A DNA stretch of 64,000 nucleotides from Zobellia laminariae. GTDB lineage: Bacteria; Bacteroidota; Bacteroidia; Flavobacteriales; Flavobacteriaceae. Below, one piece after another: positions 37,938-47,742 of this stretch. How positions within the stretch are numbered: position 1 is the stretch's first letter; every line of letters begins with the position of its first letter. The notes beneath the pieces were generated by a model. That model was not told the DNA's origin, did not search any database, and saw only the letters and a program-made list of their open reading frames with translations. Both the position numbers and the translations under genes were made by a program. The stretch lies in assembly GCF_009725995.1 (NCBI RefSeq), contig NZ_RCNS01000002.1:1364001-1428000 (forward strand), in the 5' to 3' direction.

Positions 37938-38723
37938 CTACAATTTTCTTAACCAGATATTTCTAAACTGAGTTTTGTTACCATGATCTTGTAAAGAAAT
38001 CACGTCATCGCCATGGGCAGATGGGTAGTTATGCAAACCTATATAATAGGTGTTACCATTTATTACCGTATGATTCTGTATTAAAACACCATTGTGAAGC
38101 ACTGTAATTTCTGCCTTAGCATCTAGACTACCATCTTTTTTAAACCTTGGTGCTCTGTAGATTACATCATATGTATTCCACTCTAGTGGGCCACGCATAG
38201 CATTAACCAAAGGTGCATGGTCTTTATAAATACTTCCTGCTTGTCCGTTACGGTAGGTTCTATTATTATACGAATCTAAAATTTGTAGCTCATATCTATT
38301 TTGCAAAAACAAACCACTGTTCCCACGTCCTTGACTTTCACCTTCAACTTTATCCGGCGCACTAAACTCAATGTGTAACTGGCAATCACCAAATTTCATT
38401 TTAGTACTTATACCACCGGAACCAGGTACTACTTCAAAATGATCCTTATCTACAATTTTCCATGGAGCGGGCTTTGTATTGTCTTTTTGGCTTACCCATT
38501 GATCAAGACTACTTCCATCAAACAAAATAATAGCATCAGAAGGTGCGTCTCCCAAAGTTTTTGCAGGAGTTACAACAGCAACTTCTGGTTCCCAGATTTC
38601 TGTCATTTGTGGCTCCATAGGCATAGGTGATACTTCTGGAGGCGTACTAGAGTGTTTTTGAGCCGTTACTTGCAATGAGAATGCTGCTGCGGCCAAGAAG
38701 AAAAAATAATTTTTTGAGTTCAT
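37938..38723 (-). CDS. DUF1080 (3-keto-disaccharide hydrolase domain) secreted protein
   Basis: 261 residues with a signal peptide (about 1-21, ending VTAQ). The body is a DUF1080/concanavalin-like domain: IILFDGSSLDQW, APWKIVDKDHFEVVPG, FGDCQLHIEFSAP, GNSGLFLQNRYELQILDSY and FRNIWLRKL are the family's usual blocks. Some members cleave 3-keto-glycosides after a Gfo/Idh oxidoreductase has oxidised the sugar; no such partner is nearby. It lies just upstream of the PUL on the same strand but behind its own terminator, so joint regulation is uncertain. Confidence 0.88.
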   Translation of the reverse strand: MNSKNYFFFLAAAAFSLQVTAQKHSSTPPEVSPMPMEPQMTEIWEPEVAVVTPAKTLGDAPSDAIILFDGSSLDQWVSQKDNTKPAPWKIVDKDHFEVVPGSGGISTKMKFGDCQLHIEFSAPDKVEGESQGRGNSGLFLQNRYELQILDSYNNRTYRNGQAGSIYKDHAPLVNAMRGPLEWNTYDVIYRAPRFKKDGSLDAKAEITVLHNGVLIQNHTVINGNTYYIGLHNYPSAHGDDVISLQDHGNKTQFRNIWLRKL

Positions 38724-38843
38724 AATAATGATAACATTTTATTTTGGTTCGGTATAAAATTAATAAGAACTAAATATAGACATAACTTCTTAAAATGGAT
38801 TTTATCCAAAGAAAAAAATGCTAAGTTATTTCCAATAAAAAAC

Positions 38844-40034
38844 CTATAATTTAGAAAGTACACCAACCATTTTCCGTGCACGTTCCTTTACTTCTTTTTC
38901 CGACCATCCTAACTTAATAAGGCAAGAGACTGTACGACCTATCCATTGATCCGATGCCGAGAAATCAGATTTTGAATAATCAGGTAATTGCTCGTGAATT
39001 TCCTTTGGCAACTTCCCTAACGATTGTTTCTCAATTAGGTGTTGCCATTCACGGTAGTAATGCCAATTGTTATCATACCAGTAAAAACATGCATCAACAC
39101 CTGCTTTACCTAATTCACCATGTGCTTTTTTAGCGGTATCTGCATCTGGAAGAAAGAAAGTTAAAAACGCATAACTCTCTTCGCCTCCTTCTGGCACTCG
39201 TCTAAATTCTACGTTAGGCAAGTCTTGAAGTGCTTCCCTTAAAACGGTGTAATTTTTTTTCTGAATAGCTAAAAACTCATCTAGTCTTTCAACTTGCGCC
39301 AAACCTACTGCGGCATGAAGCTCAGAAATTCTAAAGTTGTACCCTAAAAACGGATGTGTCTCCGCTCCCCTATCCTTACCAACATGATCATGACCATGAT
39401 CAGAGTAATGATCGGCATTAACTTTATATGTATCGTTATTAGTAATTATAGCGCCACCTTCTCCACAAGTTATGGTCTTTACATAATCAAAAGAGAAACA
39501 GCCTAAATCTCCATAGCTTCCCAATGGTTTGTTTTCAAAAGTTCCTCCAATGGATTGGCATGCATCTTCCAATAGCAATAAATCATGCTTATCACAAATG
39601 GCTTTCAAAGCCTTTAAATCTGCCATTGAGCCGCACATATGCACTGGCATGACTACTCTTGTTCGTTCTGTTATAGCATTTTCTACTGCTTTCGGACTCA
39701 ATGCCAAGGTATCATCAACATCAACCAAAATAGGAACTGCACCTATTGCCAAGATGGATTCAAAACTAGCAACAAAAGTAAATGTGGGCATAATAACTTC
39801 ATCCCCGGCACCAATACCAGCACTTGCCAGAGCTACCGTTAAAGCTGCCGTACCGCTGCTTACCAGTTGGGTATGCTTCACCTGCATTTTCTCTGAAAGT
39901 ACTTTTTCTAGTTCAAGAGCCTTCCATTGTCCTTTACGCATCCCGTCAAAACCATAACGCATTAGTACTCCTGTATCCAGTACCTCATTTACTTGTTTGC
40001 GTTCCTTGTCTCCGAATAATTCAAATCCTGGCAT
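38844..40034 (-). CDS. DegT/DnrJ/EryC1/StrS family PLP aminotransferase
   Basis: 396 residues. PLP enzyme blocks include SSGTAALTVALASAGIGAGDEVIMPTF (first half of it), EDACQSIGG and the Schiff-base lysine in VKTITCGEGGAIITN, with a later FLGYNFRISELHAAVGLAQ. Such enzymes aminate keto-sugars for surface polysaccharides, or related substrates. No other nucleotide-sugar gene is adjacent, so its pathway is unknown. A nitroreductase gene starts 35 bases upstream on the same strand. Confidence 0.88.
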   Translation of the reverse strand: MPGFELFGDKERKQVNEVLDTGVLMRYGFDGMRKGQWKALELEKVLSEKMQVKHTQLVSSGTAALTVALASAGIGAGDEVIMPTFTFVASFESILAIGAVPILVDVDDTLALSPKAVENAITERTRVVMPVHMCGSMADLKALKAICDKHDLLLLEDACQSIGGTFENKPLGSYGDLGCFSFDYVKTITCGEGGAIITNNDTYKVNADHYSDHGHDHVGKDRGAETHPFLGYNFRISELHAAVGLAQVERLDEFLAIQKKNYTVLREALQDLPNVEFRRVPEGGEESYAFLTFFLPDADTAKKAHGELGKAGVDACFYWYDNNWHYYREWQHLIEKQSLGKLPKEIHEQLPDYSKSDFSASDQWIGRTVSCLIKLGWSEKEVKERARKMVGVLSKL

Positions 40035-40069
40035 ATCTTTTTAAGTCGTTTTGTGTTAAATGGAAGTCC

Positions 40070-40708
40070 TTAATTTATTTCAATTACACTATCCTCTATA
40101 TTTTTGCGCACTTTTTTAAATTCCGAGAACATATCGTCATCGGCTCGGTAGCCTACCGGAAGTACCAAAACTGAGGTTAGACCGCGTTTCTTTAAGTTTA
40201 GAACAGCGTCATAGGCCGAAGGAACAAATCCTTCCATTGGGCAAGAATCGATTTTTTCAAGCGCACAGACCGTCAGTAAATTACCAAGCGCCAAATACGC
40301 TTGATTTTTAGACCACTGCTCAATTTCGGGCACCTCTTTTTTAGAAAAATCGGCCAACAATGCATTTTTGAACGGGTCCAAAATATCCTGACTCGTACCT
40401 CTTACTTTTTTAATTTGTTCAAAATAACGATTAATGTACTCTTCATTAATATCATTTTGAATACAAATGACCAACACGTGAGAGGCTTGCGCCACTTGCT
40501 GTTGACCATATGAATGCTCCACCAATTTGTATTGCAATTCTTTGTTGTGAATTACGGCCATGGTAATGGGTTGCAGACCATAAGAAGTTGCGGTAAGGTT
40601 GAAAGCTTGTTTTAAACGGTCAATCTTATCTTTCGGAAGTACTTTTTCCGAATCGAATTTCTTTACGGCATAACGCCATTCCAAATTTTTAATAGAATCC
40701 AAATTCAC
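40070..40708 (-). CDS. NAD(P)H-dependent nitroreductase family oxidoreductase
   Basis: 212 residues, FMN-dependent nitroreductase fold of the NfsB type. Visible blocks are RYAVKKFDSEKVLP at the N-terminus, LTATSYGLQPITMAVI, and a C-terminal VLVLPVGYRADDD. It would reduce nitroaromatics, quinones or flavins with NAD(P)H. Upstream at 40719-40736 is a perfect inverted repeat that could be an operator. Same strand as and close to the DegT gene. Confidence 0.88.
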   Translation of the reverse strand: MNLDSIKNLEWRYAVKKFDSEKVLPKDKIDRLKQAFNLTATSYGLQPITMAVIHNKELQYKLVEHSYGQQQVAQASHVLVICIQNDINEEYINRYFEQIKKVRGTSQDILDPFKNALLADFSKKEVPEIEQWSKNQAYLALGNLLTVCALEKIDSCPMEGFVPSAYDAVLNLKKRGLTSVLVLPVGYRADDDMFSEFKKVRKNIEDSVIEIN

Positions 40709-41035
40709 TTTATTTATGTTTTCACCTCAGTGAAAAATGATGACTAGCAATTTTTTGGAAATCAAAACAATAAAGAGCAATCACTCCGTTCTGATTTTCT
40801 GTTCAAGTTTACCATTATAAATTCATGATTAACCTAGTGCAAAAATAGGATAATTATAAAACCTAGTTTACTTAACTTGAATTTGATTCTATAACCTTGA
40901 TGTTTTAGAAAATTTTCTGACTGTCTAATTAAAGGAAAGAATGTAATAAAGACCGTTGATTATCTGATTAGACTGATTTACATTTTATTATGAATATGAG
41001 AAATACTACTATGACTTCTATTAGTAAAAATCTAT
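40709..41035. other. Intergenic region with inverted repeat next to the nitroreductase gene
   Basis: 327 bases, AT-rich. It holds the perfect inverted repeat TTTTCAC-CTCA-GTGAAAA at 40719-40736, starting 11 bases upstream of the nitroreductase ATG. Nothing else recognisable was seen; no ORF of note. Confidence 0.5.
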
Positions 41036-42334
41036 CTAAACCTCCCCAATACCCCTTTCAAAAGCTTCTAAAAGATGTTTCTTGTCTACCTCATTACCAA
41101 TATGTTTTTTAATATCTTCTCTAATGTTTTCTAATTCTTCTACTACAAGAGTTCTATTTTCATCTGAAATATTTGGGCCATTGGATATAAACTGTAATGC
41201 ACCTATCAATTCGTGCATTACGGAGCTATCTTGTTTGGCATATAAGCGAATGGGTTGCACTAGGATGCGCATTAGCTCGCTTCCGGGAATGTTATTCTTT
41301 ATCAGAATACATTTATTATTTTCTAGCGGCTGAGATGTAATGGCGGGGAATTGAAGAAACTTGCGCAGCAAACGTCCCAATTTAGCAATAGCATCAATTG
41401 CAGTACCCGGATCATTAATTCCCGGAGACATTGCTTTAACCGCAATCTCCATCAACTTAATCATTCCTCCAACTCCCTTATCGTCTTCATGACGATCAGA
41501 TGAGATATCAATACAGAATAATAGGCTTTTTAAATCTTCATCAGACATTTTCTCCTTAATTTTAAGGATTGGCATCCCTTCCCATAAATGCTTATTTAAG
41601 TACGGAATGACCTCTATTTGATTATCTTTTTCTTCAACAGAAGTATTGAGCAACTTTTTATCAAAACCTCTAAAATATCCTGTTTTATCACTATTTAAAA
41701 CAATCCAGCCTGTAGTATCTACATATTTCAAAGCTATTTTAGCATCTTCAGAACGTGTCAATACTTTATCTGCATACCCATTGCACTTATCAAATATTCG
41801 ATCTATAATATTCTGTATTTGAATAGATCCGGATATTGTATGAATAAAGTACACAAAGAGTCCTATACAAACAACACATAGTATTGCAGCGAACATGTTG
41901 GATAATCCCATAGTGTCTGCTTCTATTCCGCGTGCGCCAAGAGAGGTTAGAATAATAATGCAGTAAAGAAGTGTACCCACATAGATTCCCAAAATTATTT
42001 GATGTTTACTGTTAGAAACAAGCCCAGGAAGAAGTCTTGGTGAAAAATTAGATGAGGCTTGGCTCAATACAACCATAACCATTGAAAAACTGAATACGGT
42101 AAGCGAAATGATTCCACCAATAAAAACAGAAAGAATAGAACGTGCCGTATCATAATCTTGAATAAAAAGATATGGGATTTTTTCTTTTATAGACTTTACA
42201 ATTTCCACATTTTCCAACGATAAAGTGACTATTGCTAGAACAACGCATAGTATGGAAATGAGTACGGGATAAAATGCAATGCTTCGCAACACTTCACGAT
42301 ATGCTTTCTGTAAAAATTTTAGAACTTTTTTCAT
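41036..42334 (-). CDS. DUF2254 family membrane protein
   Basis: 432 residues. Four membrane helices lie in the first 170 residues, with the DUF2254 region ARSILSVFIGGIISLTVFSFSMVMVVLSQASSNFSPRLL (seen as two consecutive blocks) and a conserved soluble C-terminal part (KAMSPGINDPGTAIDAI). Family function is unknown; a channel or transporter role is sometimes guessed. Divergent from an APC permease gene 224 bases away. Confidence 0.9.
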   Translation of the reverse strand: MKKVLKFLQKAYREVLRSIAFYPVLISILCVVLAIVTLSLENVEIVKSIKEKIPYLFIQDYDTARSILSVFIGGIISLTVFSFSMVMVVLSQASSNFSPRLLPGLVSNSKHQIILGIYVGTLLYCIIILTSLGARGIEADTMGLSNMFAAILCVVCIGLFVYFIHTISGSIQIQNIIDRIFDKCNGYADKVLTRSEDAKIALKYVDTTGWIVLNSDKTGYFRGFDKKLLNTSVEEKDNQIEVIPYLNKHLWEGMPILKIKEKMSDEDLKSLLFCIDISSDRHEDDKGVGGMIKLMEIAVKAMSPGINDPGTAIDAIAKLGRLLRKFLQFPAITSQPLENNKCILIKNNIPGSELMRILVQPIRLYAKQDSSVMHELIGALQFISNGPNISDENRTLVVEELENIREDIKKHIGNEVDKKHLLEAFERGIGEV

Positions 42335-42557
42335 TTTTGTAATCGGATTATTTTAGCGCAGCTATTGTCCACCCCCCTGTTTTTCGAAGCTATGAAAGCT
42401 TAAGAATTAAAAGAGGCTCTTTAGAAAAAAAACTAAGCTCAAAAGAACTGATGATCTCAAAATCACCTTTATATTGGCTATTTAACTAAGATGTGAAGAA
42501 AAATTCGGTACTTTGGAAGATTGATTCTGATTACAACTAGTTAAGCTTTCCTTCAAA

Positions 42558-43853
42558 TTGAAAAAACATAGAACAGATAAAAAAATTAGTTTAAAAGATG
42601 CCATTTCTATTGGAATTGGCGGTATGGTTGGCGGCGGAATTTTCGCTGTTCTAGGACTTGCTGTTTCACTGGCCAAAGGAGGAACACCTATTGCTTTTCT
42701 TTTTGCTGGTATAATTGCTTTATTAACTGCGTATTCTTATGCCAAACTCTCTAAAAAATATCCTGAAAATGGTGGTACGGTGCGGTTTATTCACCAACAA
42801 TATGGAAATGGGATTTTTGCAGGCGGAATAAATAATTTACTATGGGTAAGCTACATCGTAATGTTAGCGTTGTATTCATCTGCTTTTGGTTCATACGGAG
42901 CCCAATTAATTTCACTAACTGGGACTAAAGAAATTGATGTACGAATCTTTCAGTCTTCAATAATCCTAATTGCCCTTTTCATTAATTATTTGAGCGTTAA
43001 ACTTGTTGGTGAGATTGAGTCTATTGCTGTAGTTTTAAAACTGATTATTCTAATTGCATTTATAGGTGTTGGTTTTTACGGATTTTCCGTACATCCTGAA
43101 AACCTTGAACAATTATCTCCTGAAAATTGGGAGAGTCCTATTCTATTGCTTTCCGGTGGTATGGTCATATTTGTAGCTTATGAAGGTTTTGAATTAATTG
43201 CCAATTCTATAGCCGACTTAGAGGATAAAGAAAAAAATACGGAAAAGGCCTATTTTGGAGCAGTAGGCTTTGTAGTTATCCTCTATATTCTAATTGCTAT
43301 TGTTACCGTAGGCGCTTTACCATTTGAACAAATTGCCAATGCAGAAGATTATGTTTTAGCAAAAGCCGCAGAACCAACATTAGGTCAAATTGGATTTACA
43401 ATTATTACTATTACCGCTCTGATTTCAACTTTTTCTGCTATAAACGCTACTGTTTTAGGAAGTGGCAGGGTTAATTATGACATAGCTGTCGATAAAGAAT
43501 TACCACAGTTTTTTTGCCGTCAATTTTGGGGAAAGCCGGTGGGTTTAATTATAACGGCAGTATTGTCCATTACCTTGGTTAACCTGTTTAATCTACAAAG
43601 TATCTCCACTGCAGGAAGTGTTGGTTTCTTATTAATTTTTAGCATTGTTAATTATATTGGTTTCGAGCAACATAAAGAATTAGAGTCAAAAAAGTGGATT
43701 CATTTGATGGCAAGCCTTCTTTGTTTTTTAGCTTTCTTGACATTAATAATTCAACAATTTTCACAGAACAGAACTGGAGTTATAGCTTCACTAAGCATAA
43801 TTGTATTTTGCATTTCACTAGAATGGATTTACAAAAAAATCATACCCAACTAG
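42558..43853 (+). CDS. APC family amino acid permease
   Basis: 431 residues, TTG start, about 12 membrane helices. The substrate-binding motif GIGGMVGGGIF in helix 1 and AFLFAGIIALLTAYSYAKL in helix 2 are typical of the amino acid-polyamine-cation superfamily; the helix 6 segment is LLLSGGMVIFVAYEGFELIAN. It would import or exchange an amino acid or amine. Substrate unknown. No partner gene such as a decarboxylase adjoins it. Confidence 0.88.
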   Translation: MKKHRTDKKISLKDAISIGIGGMVGGGIFAVLGLAVSLAKGGTPIAFLFAGIIALLTAYSYAKLSKKYPENGGTVRFIHQQYGNGIFAGGINNLLWVSYIVMLALYSSAFGSYGAQLISLTGTKEIDVRIFQSSIILIALFINYLSVKLVGEIESIAVVLKLIILIAFIGVGFYGFSVHPENLEQLSPENWESPILLLSGGMVIFVAYEGFELIANSIADLEDKEKNTEKAYFGAVGFVVILYILIAIVTVGALPFEQIANAEDYVLAKAAEPTLGQIGFTIITITALISTFSAINATVLGSGRVNYDIAVDKELPQFFCRQFWGKPVGLIITAVLSITLVNLFNLQSISTAGSVGFLLIFSIVNYIGFEQHKELESKKWIHLMASLLCFLAFLTLIIQQFSQNRTGVIASLSIIVFCISLEWIYKKIIPN

Positions 43854-43951
43854 CGTTCTATATTAGTAAAAAGATAGGTGTGTTATTAATATACCCGTTA
43901 TTTGCAAATAAGATATTACATTTTTAAAATCTACATAAACTAAAGTAAATC

Positions 43952-44914
43952 ATGTCTTCAGAAAAACAACCCTCAGAAAAAGCAAGACTTCATTCCCGTA
44001 ACAAAAACCGGGAGAGATATGATTTAGAAGCCCTAAAAGTTTCTAATCCTGAATTGAAAGAGTTTATAAAACCTAACAAATTTGGAGCAGAATCTATTGA
44101 CTTCTCTAATCCTAAAGCGGTTAGACTTTTAAACAAAGCATTACTAAATCATTATTACCACATAAAAAACTGGGATTTCCCTGAAGAAAATCTATGCCCT
44201 CCCATACCTGGACGTGCAGATTACATTCACTATATAGCCGATTTGTTAGGCAGTACTAATTCTGGCAACATACCTACTGGCGATAAAGTATCCTGTTTTG
44301 ATGTAGGTGTAGGAGCTAGTTGTATTTACCCAATTATTGGAGTTACGGAATATGGCTGGCAATTTTTTGGTTCTGATATTGACCCAAAATCAATTGAATC
44401 TGCACAGCAAATTGTCAACTCCAATCCATTACTTAAAGGTAAAGTTGAATGTAGATTACAAAAAAGTTCAAGAGATATTTTTAGAGGTGTACTATCGCCC
44501 GAACAGAAAGTTGATATTGTGATTAGCAATCCTCCTTTTCATTCTTCCATTGAAGAAGCGCAGAAAGGAACCCGCAGAAAAATAAAGAATCTATCCGGTA
44601 AAAAAGTAAAAACACCTGAACTTAATTTTTCAGGCATAACCAATGAACTTATTTACGATGGAGGCGAATCTAAGTTTATTGAAAATATGATTTGGGAGAG
44701 TAGAAAGTTTGGCAAGAACTGTTATATCTTTTCAACTTTAGTATCAAAAGAGTCCAATCTTAAAAGAATTTACAAATTGTTGGAAAAAGTTGAAGCCACT
44801 CAAATCAAAACTATCCCTATGGGTACCGGTAATAAATCTAGCCGTATTGTAGCTTGGTCTTTTTTCTCAAAAGAGGAACAGCTAGAATGGGTTGAAACTA
44901 GATGGCAGCAGTAA
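43952..44914 (+). CDS. rlmF: 23S rRNA (adenine(1618)-N6)-methyltransferase RlmF
   Basis: 320 residues. SAM-dependent methyltransferase with the SAM-binding FDVGVGASCIYPI, an acidic loop GSDIDPKS, and the N6-adenine catalytic NPPFHSS, followed by EEAQKGTRRKIKNL, a hallmark of RlmF. The N-terminal HSRNKNRERYDLEAL region is also characteristic. It methylates A1618 of 23S rRNA. The gene appears monocistronic. Confidence 0.95.
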   Translation: MSSEKQPSEKARLHSRNKNRERYDLEALKVSNPELKEFIKPNKFGAESIDFSNPKAVRLLNKALLNHYYHIKNWDFPEENLCPPIPGRADYIHYIADLLGSTNSGNIPTGDKVSCFDVGVGASCIYPIIGVTEYGWQFFGSDIDPKSIESAQQIVNSNPLLKGKVECRLQKSSRDIFRGVLSPEQKVDIVISNPPFHSSIEEAQKGTRRKIKNLSGKKVKTPELNFSGITNELIYDGGESKFIENMIWESRKFGKNCYIFSTLVSKESNLKRIYKLLEKVEATQIKTIPMGTGNKSSRIVAWSFFSKEEQLEWVETRWQQ

Positions 44915-45244
44915 ACATTTTTATAAGTATCTTTTTTTACAGGGCTTTTACTGCATTTTAGGGCTCCACAACTTACCTTATCAATTTAGCTTTACAAGTC
45001 AGCAAGATTTTCACTATATTATGCGTGAAAATGCAAAGACTAGACTCAGCTATACTTCCTACAAATGGAGACACTCGTAAACCTCGAGGTCAATATTTTG
45101 AAATTACTTATTTCCTTCCAACAAATACAAAACAAACCCATAAGTGGCTAAAAATTATAAAATAAGGAACATATAGCTACATGAATTAAAACAATATTGA
45201 TTTCGCTTTTCTGTTTAATAAATAACTAACCCATAAAATAAACG
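44915..45244. other. Intergenic region between rlmF and the lpxD-like gene
   Basis: 330 bases, with no clear terminator or promoter box. A 44-codon frame at 45031-45165 (beginning MQRLDSAILPTNGD) has an ordinary protein-like composition but no supporting signal, and could be a gene remnant. I would not call it a gene. Confidence 0.4.
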
Positions 45245-46240
45245 ATGACTTCTTACTCTATAAGTGAAATTAACGACATTTTAAAAGGCGAATTAATAGG
45301 CTATACCGATCATAAAATTGAAGGTCCAGAGGAAATAAAAAAGGCTAAGAACAATCAAATAACCTTCATAGGAAGTACTAAGTATTCCAAATTCTGGACA
45401 GACTCAAAAGCCTGTGCAGCCCTTGTTTGCCCTAAGTCTGTGATTGAACCAGGTGATAATCGCGCTTTTATTAGAGTAAAGAATGTAGATTTAGCAATGG
45501 CTAAAATATTAGAGCTTTTTAGTCCACAAACACCTGTTTTTGAATCAGATATACACCCTACAGCAGTAATACACGAATCCGCAATTATTGGTAAGGGCTG
45601 TAAAATTGGCCCCAATTGTTATGTGGGCAAGGATGTTGAATTAGGTGATGGTGTTGTTTTGTATCCCAATGTTTGTGTTTTTGATGAAACTATAATTGGT
45701 GAAGCCACCGTTGTGTGGTCCGGTACTGTTATACGTGAGCGTTGTGTTATTGGCAGCCATTGTATTTTTCATATAAACGTAAGTATTGGAGCTGATGGTT
45801 TTGGATATAGACCTAGTGATGATGGCAGAGGATTGGTAAAAATACCACAGATTGGTAATGTAATTATTGGACATCATGTTGAAATTGGAGCTAATTCATG
45901 TGTTGATAGAGCTAAGTTTAGCTCCACAATTATTGGCGATGGTTGCAAAATTGACAACCTAGTACAAGTAGCACATAATAGTGTTATGGGTCGATCCTGT
46001 ATCATGGCCGGTCATAGTGGTCTTGCAGGCTCGGTTACCTTAGGAGATGGTGTAATGATTGGCGGAAGTGCCTCTATAAATGACCATACCACCATACATT
46101 CCGGTGCAACCGTTGCTGCTGGGTCAGGAGTAATGAATGATGTAGAAGCTGGAAAAACCGTTCTTGGTTACCCTGCGCAAGATGCCAGAGCTATGCTAAA
46201 AGAATGGGCAGTGATAAGAAAACTCGTTAAAAATCAATAG
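45245..46240 (+). CDS. lpxD: UDP-3-O-acylglucosamine N-acyltransferase (LpxD)
   Basis: 331 residues. An N-terminal uridine-binding domain (about 1-100) is followed by a left-handed beta-helix of hexapeptide repeats (about 105-300). The LpxD active-site region is recognisable: GADGFGYRP, then DNLVQVAHNSVMG, with the catalytic His in VAHN. It adds a 3-hydroxy acyl chain to UDP-3-acyl-GlcN in lipid A synthesis. No lpxA, lpxC or fabZ adjoins, so this may be a second lpxD-type gene beyond the usual lpx cluster. Confidence 0.88.
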   Translation: MTSYSISEINDILKGELIGYTDHKIEGPEEIKKAKNNQITFIGSTKYSKFWTDSKACAALVCPKSVIEPGDNRAFIRVKNVDLAMAKILELFSPQTPVFESDIHPTAVIHESAIIGKGCKIGPNCYVGKDVELGDGVVLYPNVCVFDETIIGEATVVWSGTVIRERCVIGSHCIFHINVSIGADGFGYRPSDDGRGLVKIPQIGNVIIGHHVEIGANSCVDRAKFSSTIIGDGCKIDNLVQVAHNSVMGRSCIMAGHSGLAGSVTLGDGVMIGGSASINDHTTIHSGATVAAGSGVMNDVEAGKTVLGYPAQDARAMLKEWAVIRKLVKNQ

Positions 46241-46286
46241 TTAGACTGTACCCATACTTTTACCCTCGCTAATAAAATATATAAAC

Positions 46287-46319
46287 AAAAAAAGCTTTAC
46301 ATAACGTAAAGCTTTTTTC
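46287..46319. terminator. Bidirectional terminator between lpxD and the response regulator
   Basis: AAAAAAGCTTTAC and GTAAAGCTTTTTT form a 13-bp stem around ATAAC, between convergent genes. Confidence 0.9.
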
Positions 46320-46376
46320 TTGAAAGGTTGGAGGTTCTCCTATTGAACCTCCGAGGAAAAGCAACTAATTTCCAAT

Positions 46377-47018
46377 TTAAACGAGTGCATTAGAATACTC
46401 TAATTCTTGCAACTTTCTCAGCGCTTCCGATTTGGAATTGACATCTAGTTTTAAATAGATGTTCTGCACATGAAAGTTGATTGCACTTGCAGTCACAAAT
46501 AATTTTTCGGCAATGGTCTTATATGTAGCACCTTGGCTCAAATAATCTATTACCTGATTTTCTCTTTCCGAGAAAAACTCATTCGATTTTCGCTGAAACT
46601 TTGAAATAATCTGACTTATAATATCATTACTCATTGTTGCGCCTTCTGACTTGATCGAATCAAGGGCATTGTAAAGGGCGCGTTCAGTCACCGGTTTGGA
46701 TAGGTAGCCATTCGCGGTATTTTTGAACGCTTTTTTGACCAAGTCAAAATTGTTCTGGGCGCTGAGCATGATGATTTTTACATTCGGGTCTTTCTTTCTA
46801 AAAAGACGAATACCTTCTATACCATTAATTTCTGGTAAAGAGACTTCTGAGAAAATAATGTCTGGCGCAACATCATCATAATTGGCCAATGCATCTTTCA
46901 CCGAAGCATAAATTCCTTTTAGGGAATACTCTGGGTAAGAGTCAAAATACGTTTCATAAGATTCATGCGATGTTAAATCATTATCGATTACGATAATTTT
47001 TAGAATGTTTGTTACCAT
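46377..47018 (-). CDS. NarL/FixJ-type response regulator with Asp-to-Glu phospho-acceptor
   Basis: 213 residues: receiver (about 5-122) and LuxR-type helix-turn-helix (about 148-205, including FSERENQVIDYLSQGATYK and KLFVTASAINFHVQNIYLKL). The position of the phosphorylated Asp is Glu58 (PDIIFSEVSLPEING), and the second acidic residue of the pocket is Asn13. Ser86 and Lys108 (YLSKP) are kept. Glu at this site often mimics phosphorylation, so the protein may be active without a kinase. No histidine kinase is adjacent. Target genes unknown. Confidence 0.9.
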   Translation of the reverse strand: MVTNILKIIVIDNDLTSHESYETYFDSYPEYSLKGIYASVKDALANYDDVAPDIIFSEVSLPEINGIEGIRLFRKKDPNVKIIMLSAQNNFDLVKKAFKNTANGYLSKPVTERALYNALDSIKSEGATMSNDIISQIISKFQRKSNEFFSERENQVIDYLSQGATYKTIAEKLFVTASAINFHVQNIYLKLDVNSKSEALRKLQELEYSNALV

Positions 47019-47742
47019 GGTAGTGGGATTTTTGGTAGTCTACTGATAAACAGCAGAATGCCTGGTTAAATTTGGGGTTTACTATTAATATATATCGCCC
47101 GGTAAAGCGACGTTTTATTCAAATTTTGGCGTAAGAAGGCTCTTTCTCTATGATTTAGAAATCAAGAGATTTTGTTATCCGCTTTTTGCGTTTAGAATTC
47201 AAACCTATGGTTATGACAGTATTCTGCCGGGCCTTAGTTCTAAACTAAAACAGATATATGCGCTATACGCTGGGTGAATCTTTATGTTTTATTGCTGTAG
47301 GTAAAGCTCTAAAACCTAAAATGAATTCTTTGAAATTTTATCTCTATCAGACGCAGAGATGTTGCACTTTGTTGAAGTGATCAAGTGTGCTTTTCTTGTG
47401 GTAATGTTGTAGGTAATGGTGCATGGTTTGTGCGATTTGGGGATTAATAAATAAATTACTTTGGTTTGATTATAAGTAAACTTACTGATTATTTCTACAG
47501 TGGTAACTGTAAGATCGCCCATTTTCGTTAAAATGCAGTCAAAGTCCCTGCTCCATTGCATTATAACGGAATTTTCATACCAATTATCGATGCTCCAAAA
47601 ACAAAAACTAAGTTAAAAAGAGTGTGTAATTCTAGTAAACTGTGGTTAAACGCAAAAAAAACAGCGGGGCCTCCCCCGCTATTTTATAGCCTAATTCTCT
47701 ACCAAAAAATCAGGTCCCACTAACCATAAGTTAATATTGTTA
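47019..47742. other. Long intergenic region between response regulator and porP-like gene
   Basis: 724 bases. The right end holds the porP terminator (47653-47680). The rest includes a short hairpin ATCTCT..AGAGAT at 47340-47360 and should contain the response regulator promoter. An 81-codon frame at 47316-47561 (minus) lacks any protein-family signal. No tRNA or known RNA family seen; a regulatory RNA cannot be excluded. Confidence 0.5.
47653..47680 (-). terminator. Terminator of the PorP/SprF-like gene
   Basis: AGCGGGG (47663-47669) pairs with CCCCGCT (47674-47680). On the minus strand it is followed by eight T residues. Confidence 0.9.

Noticed and set aside
44892..45080. 62-codon plus-strand frame overlapping the rlmF end
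   Set aside because: Starts inside rlmF, low-complexity and no homology recognised.
47316..47561. 81-codon minus-strand frame in the 47.0-47.7 kb intergenic region
   Set aside because: No family, no promoter box, and unusual composition for a flavobacterial protein; likely chance.
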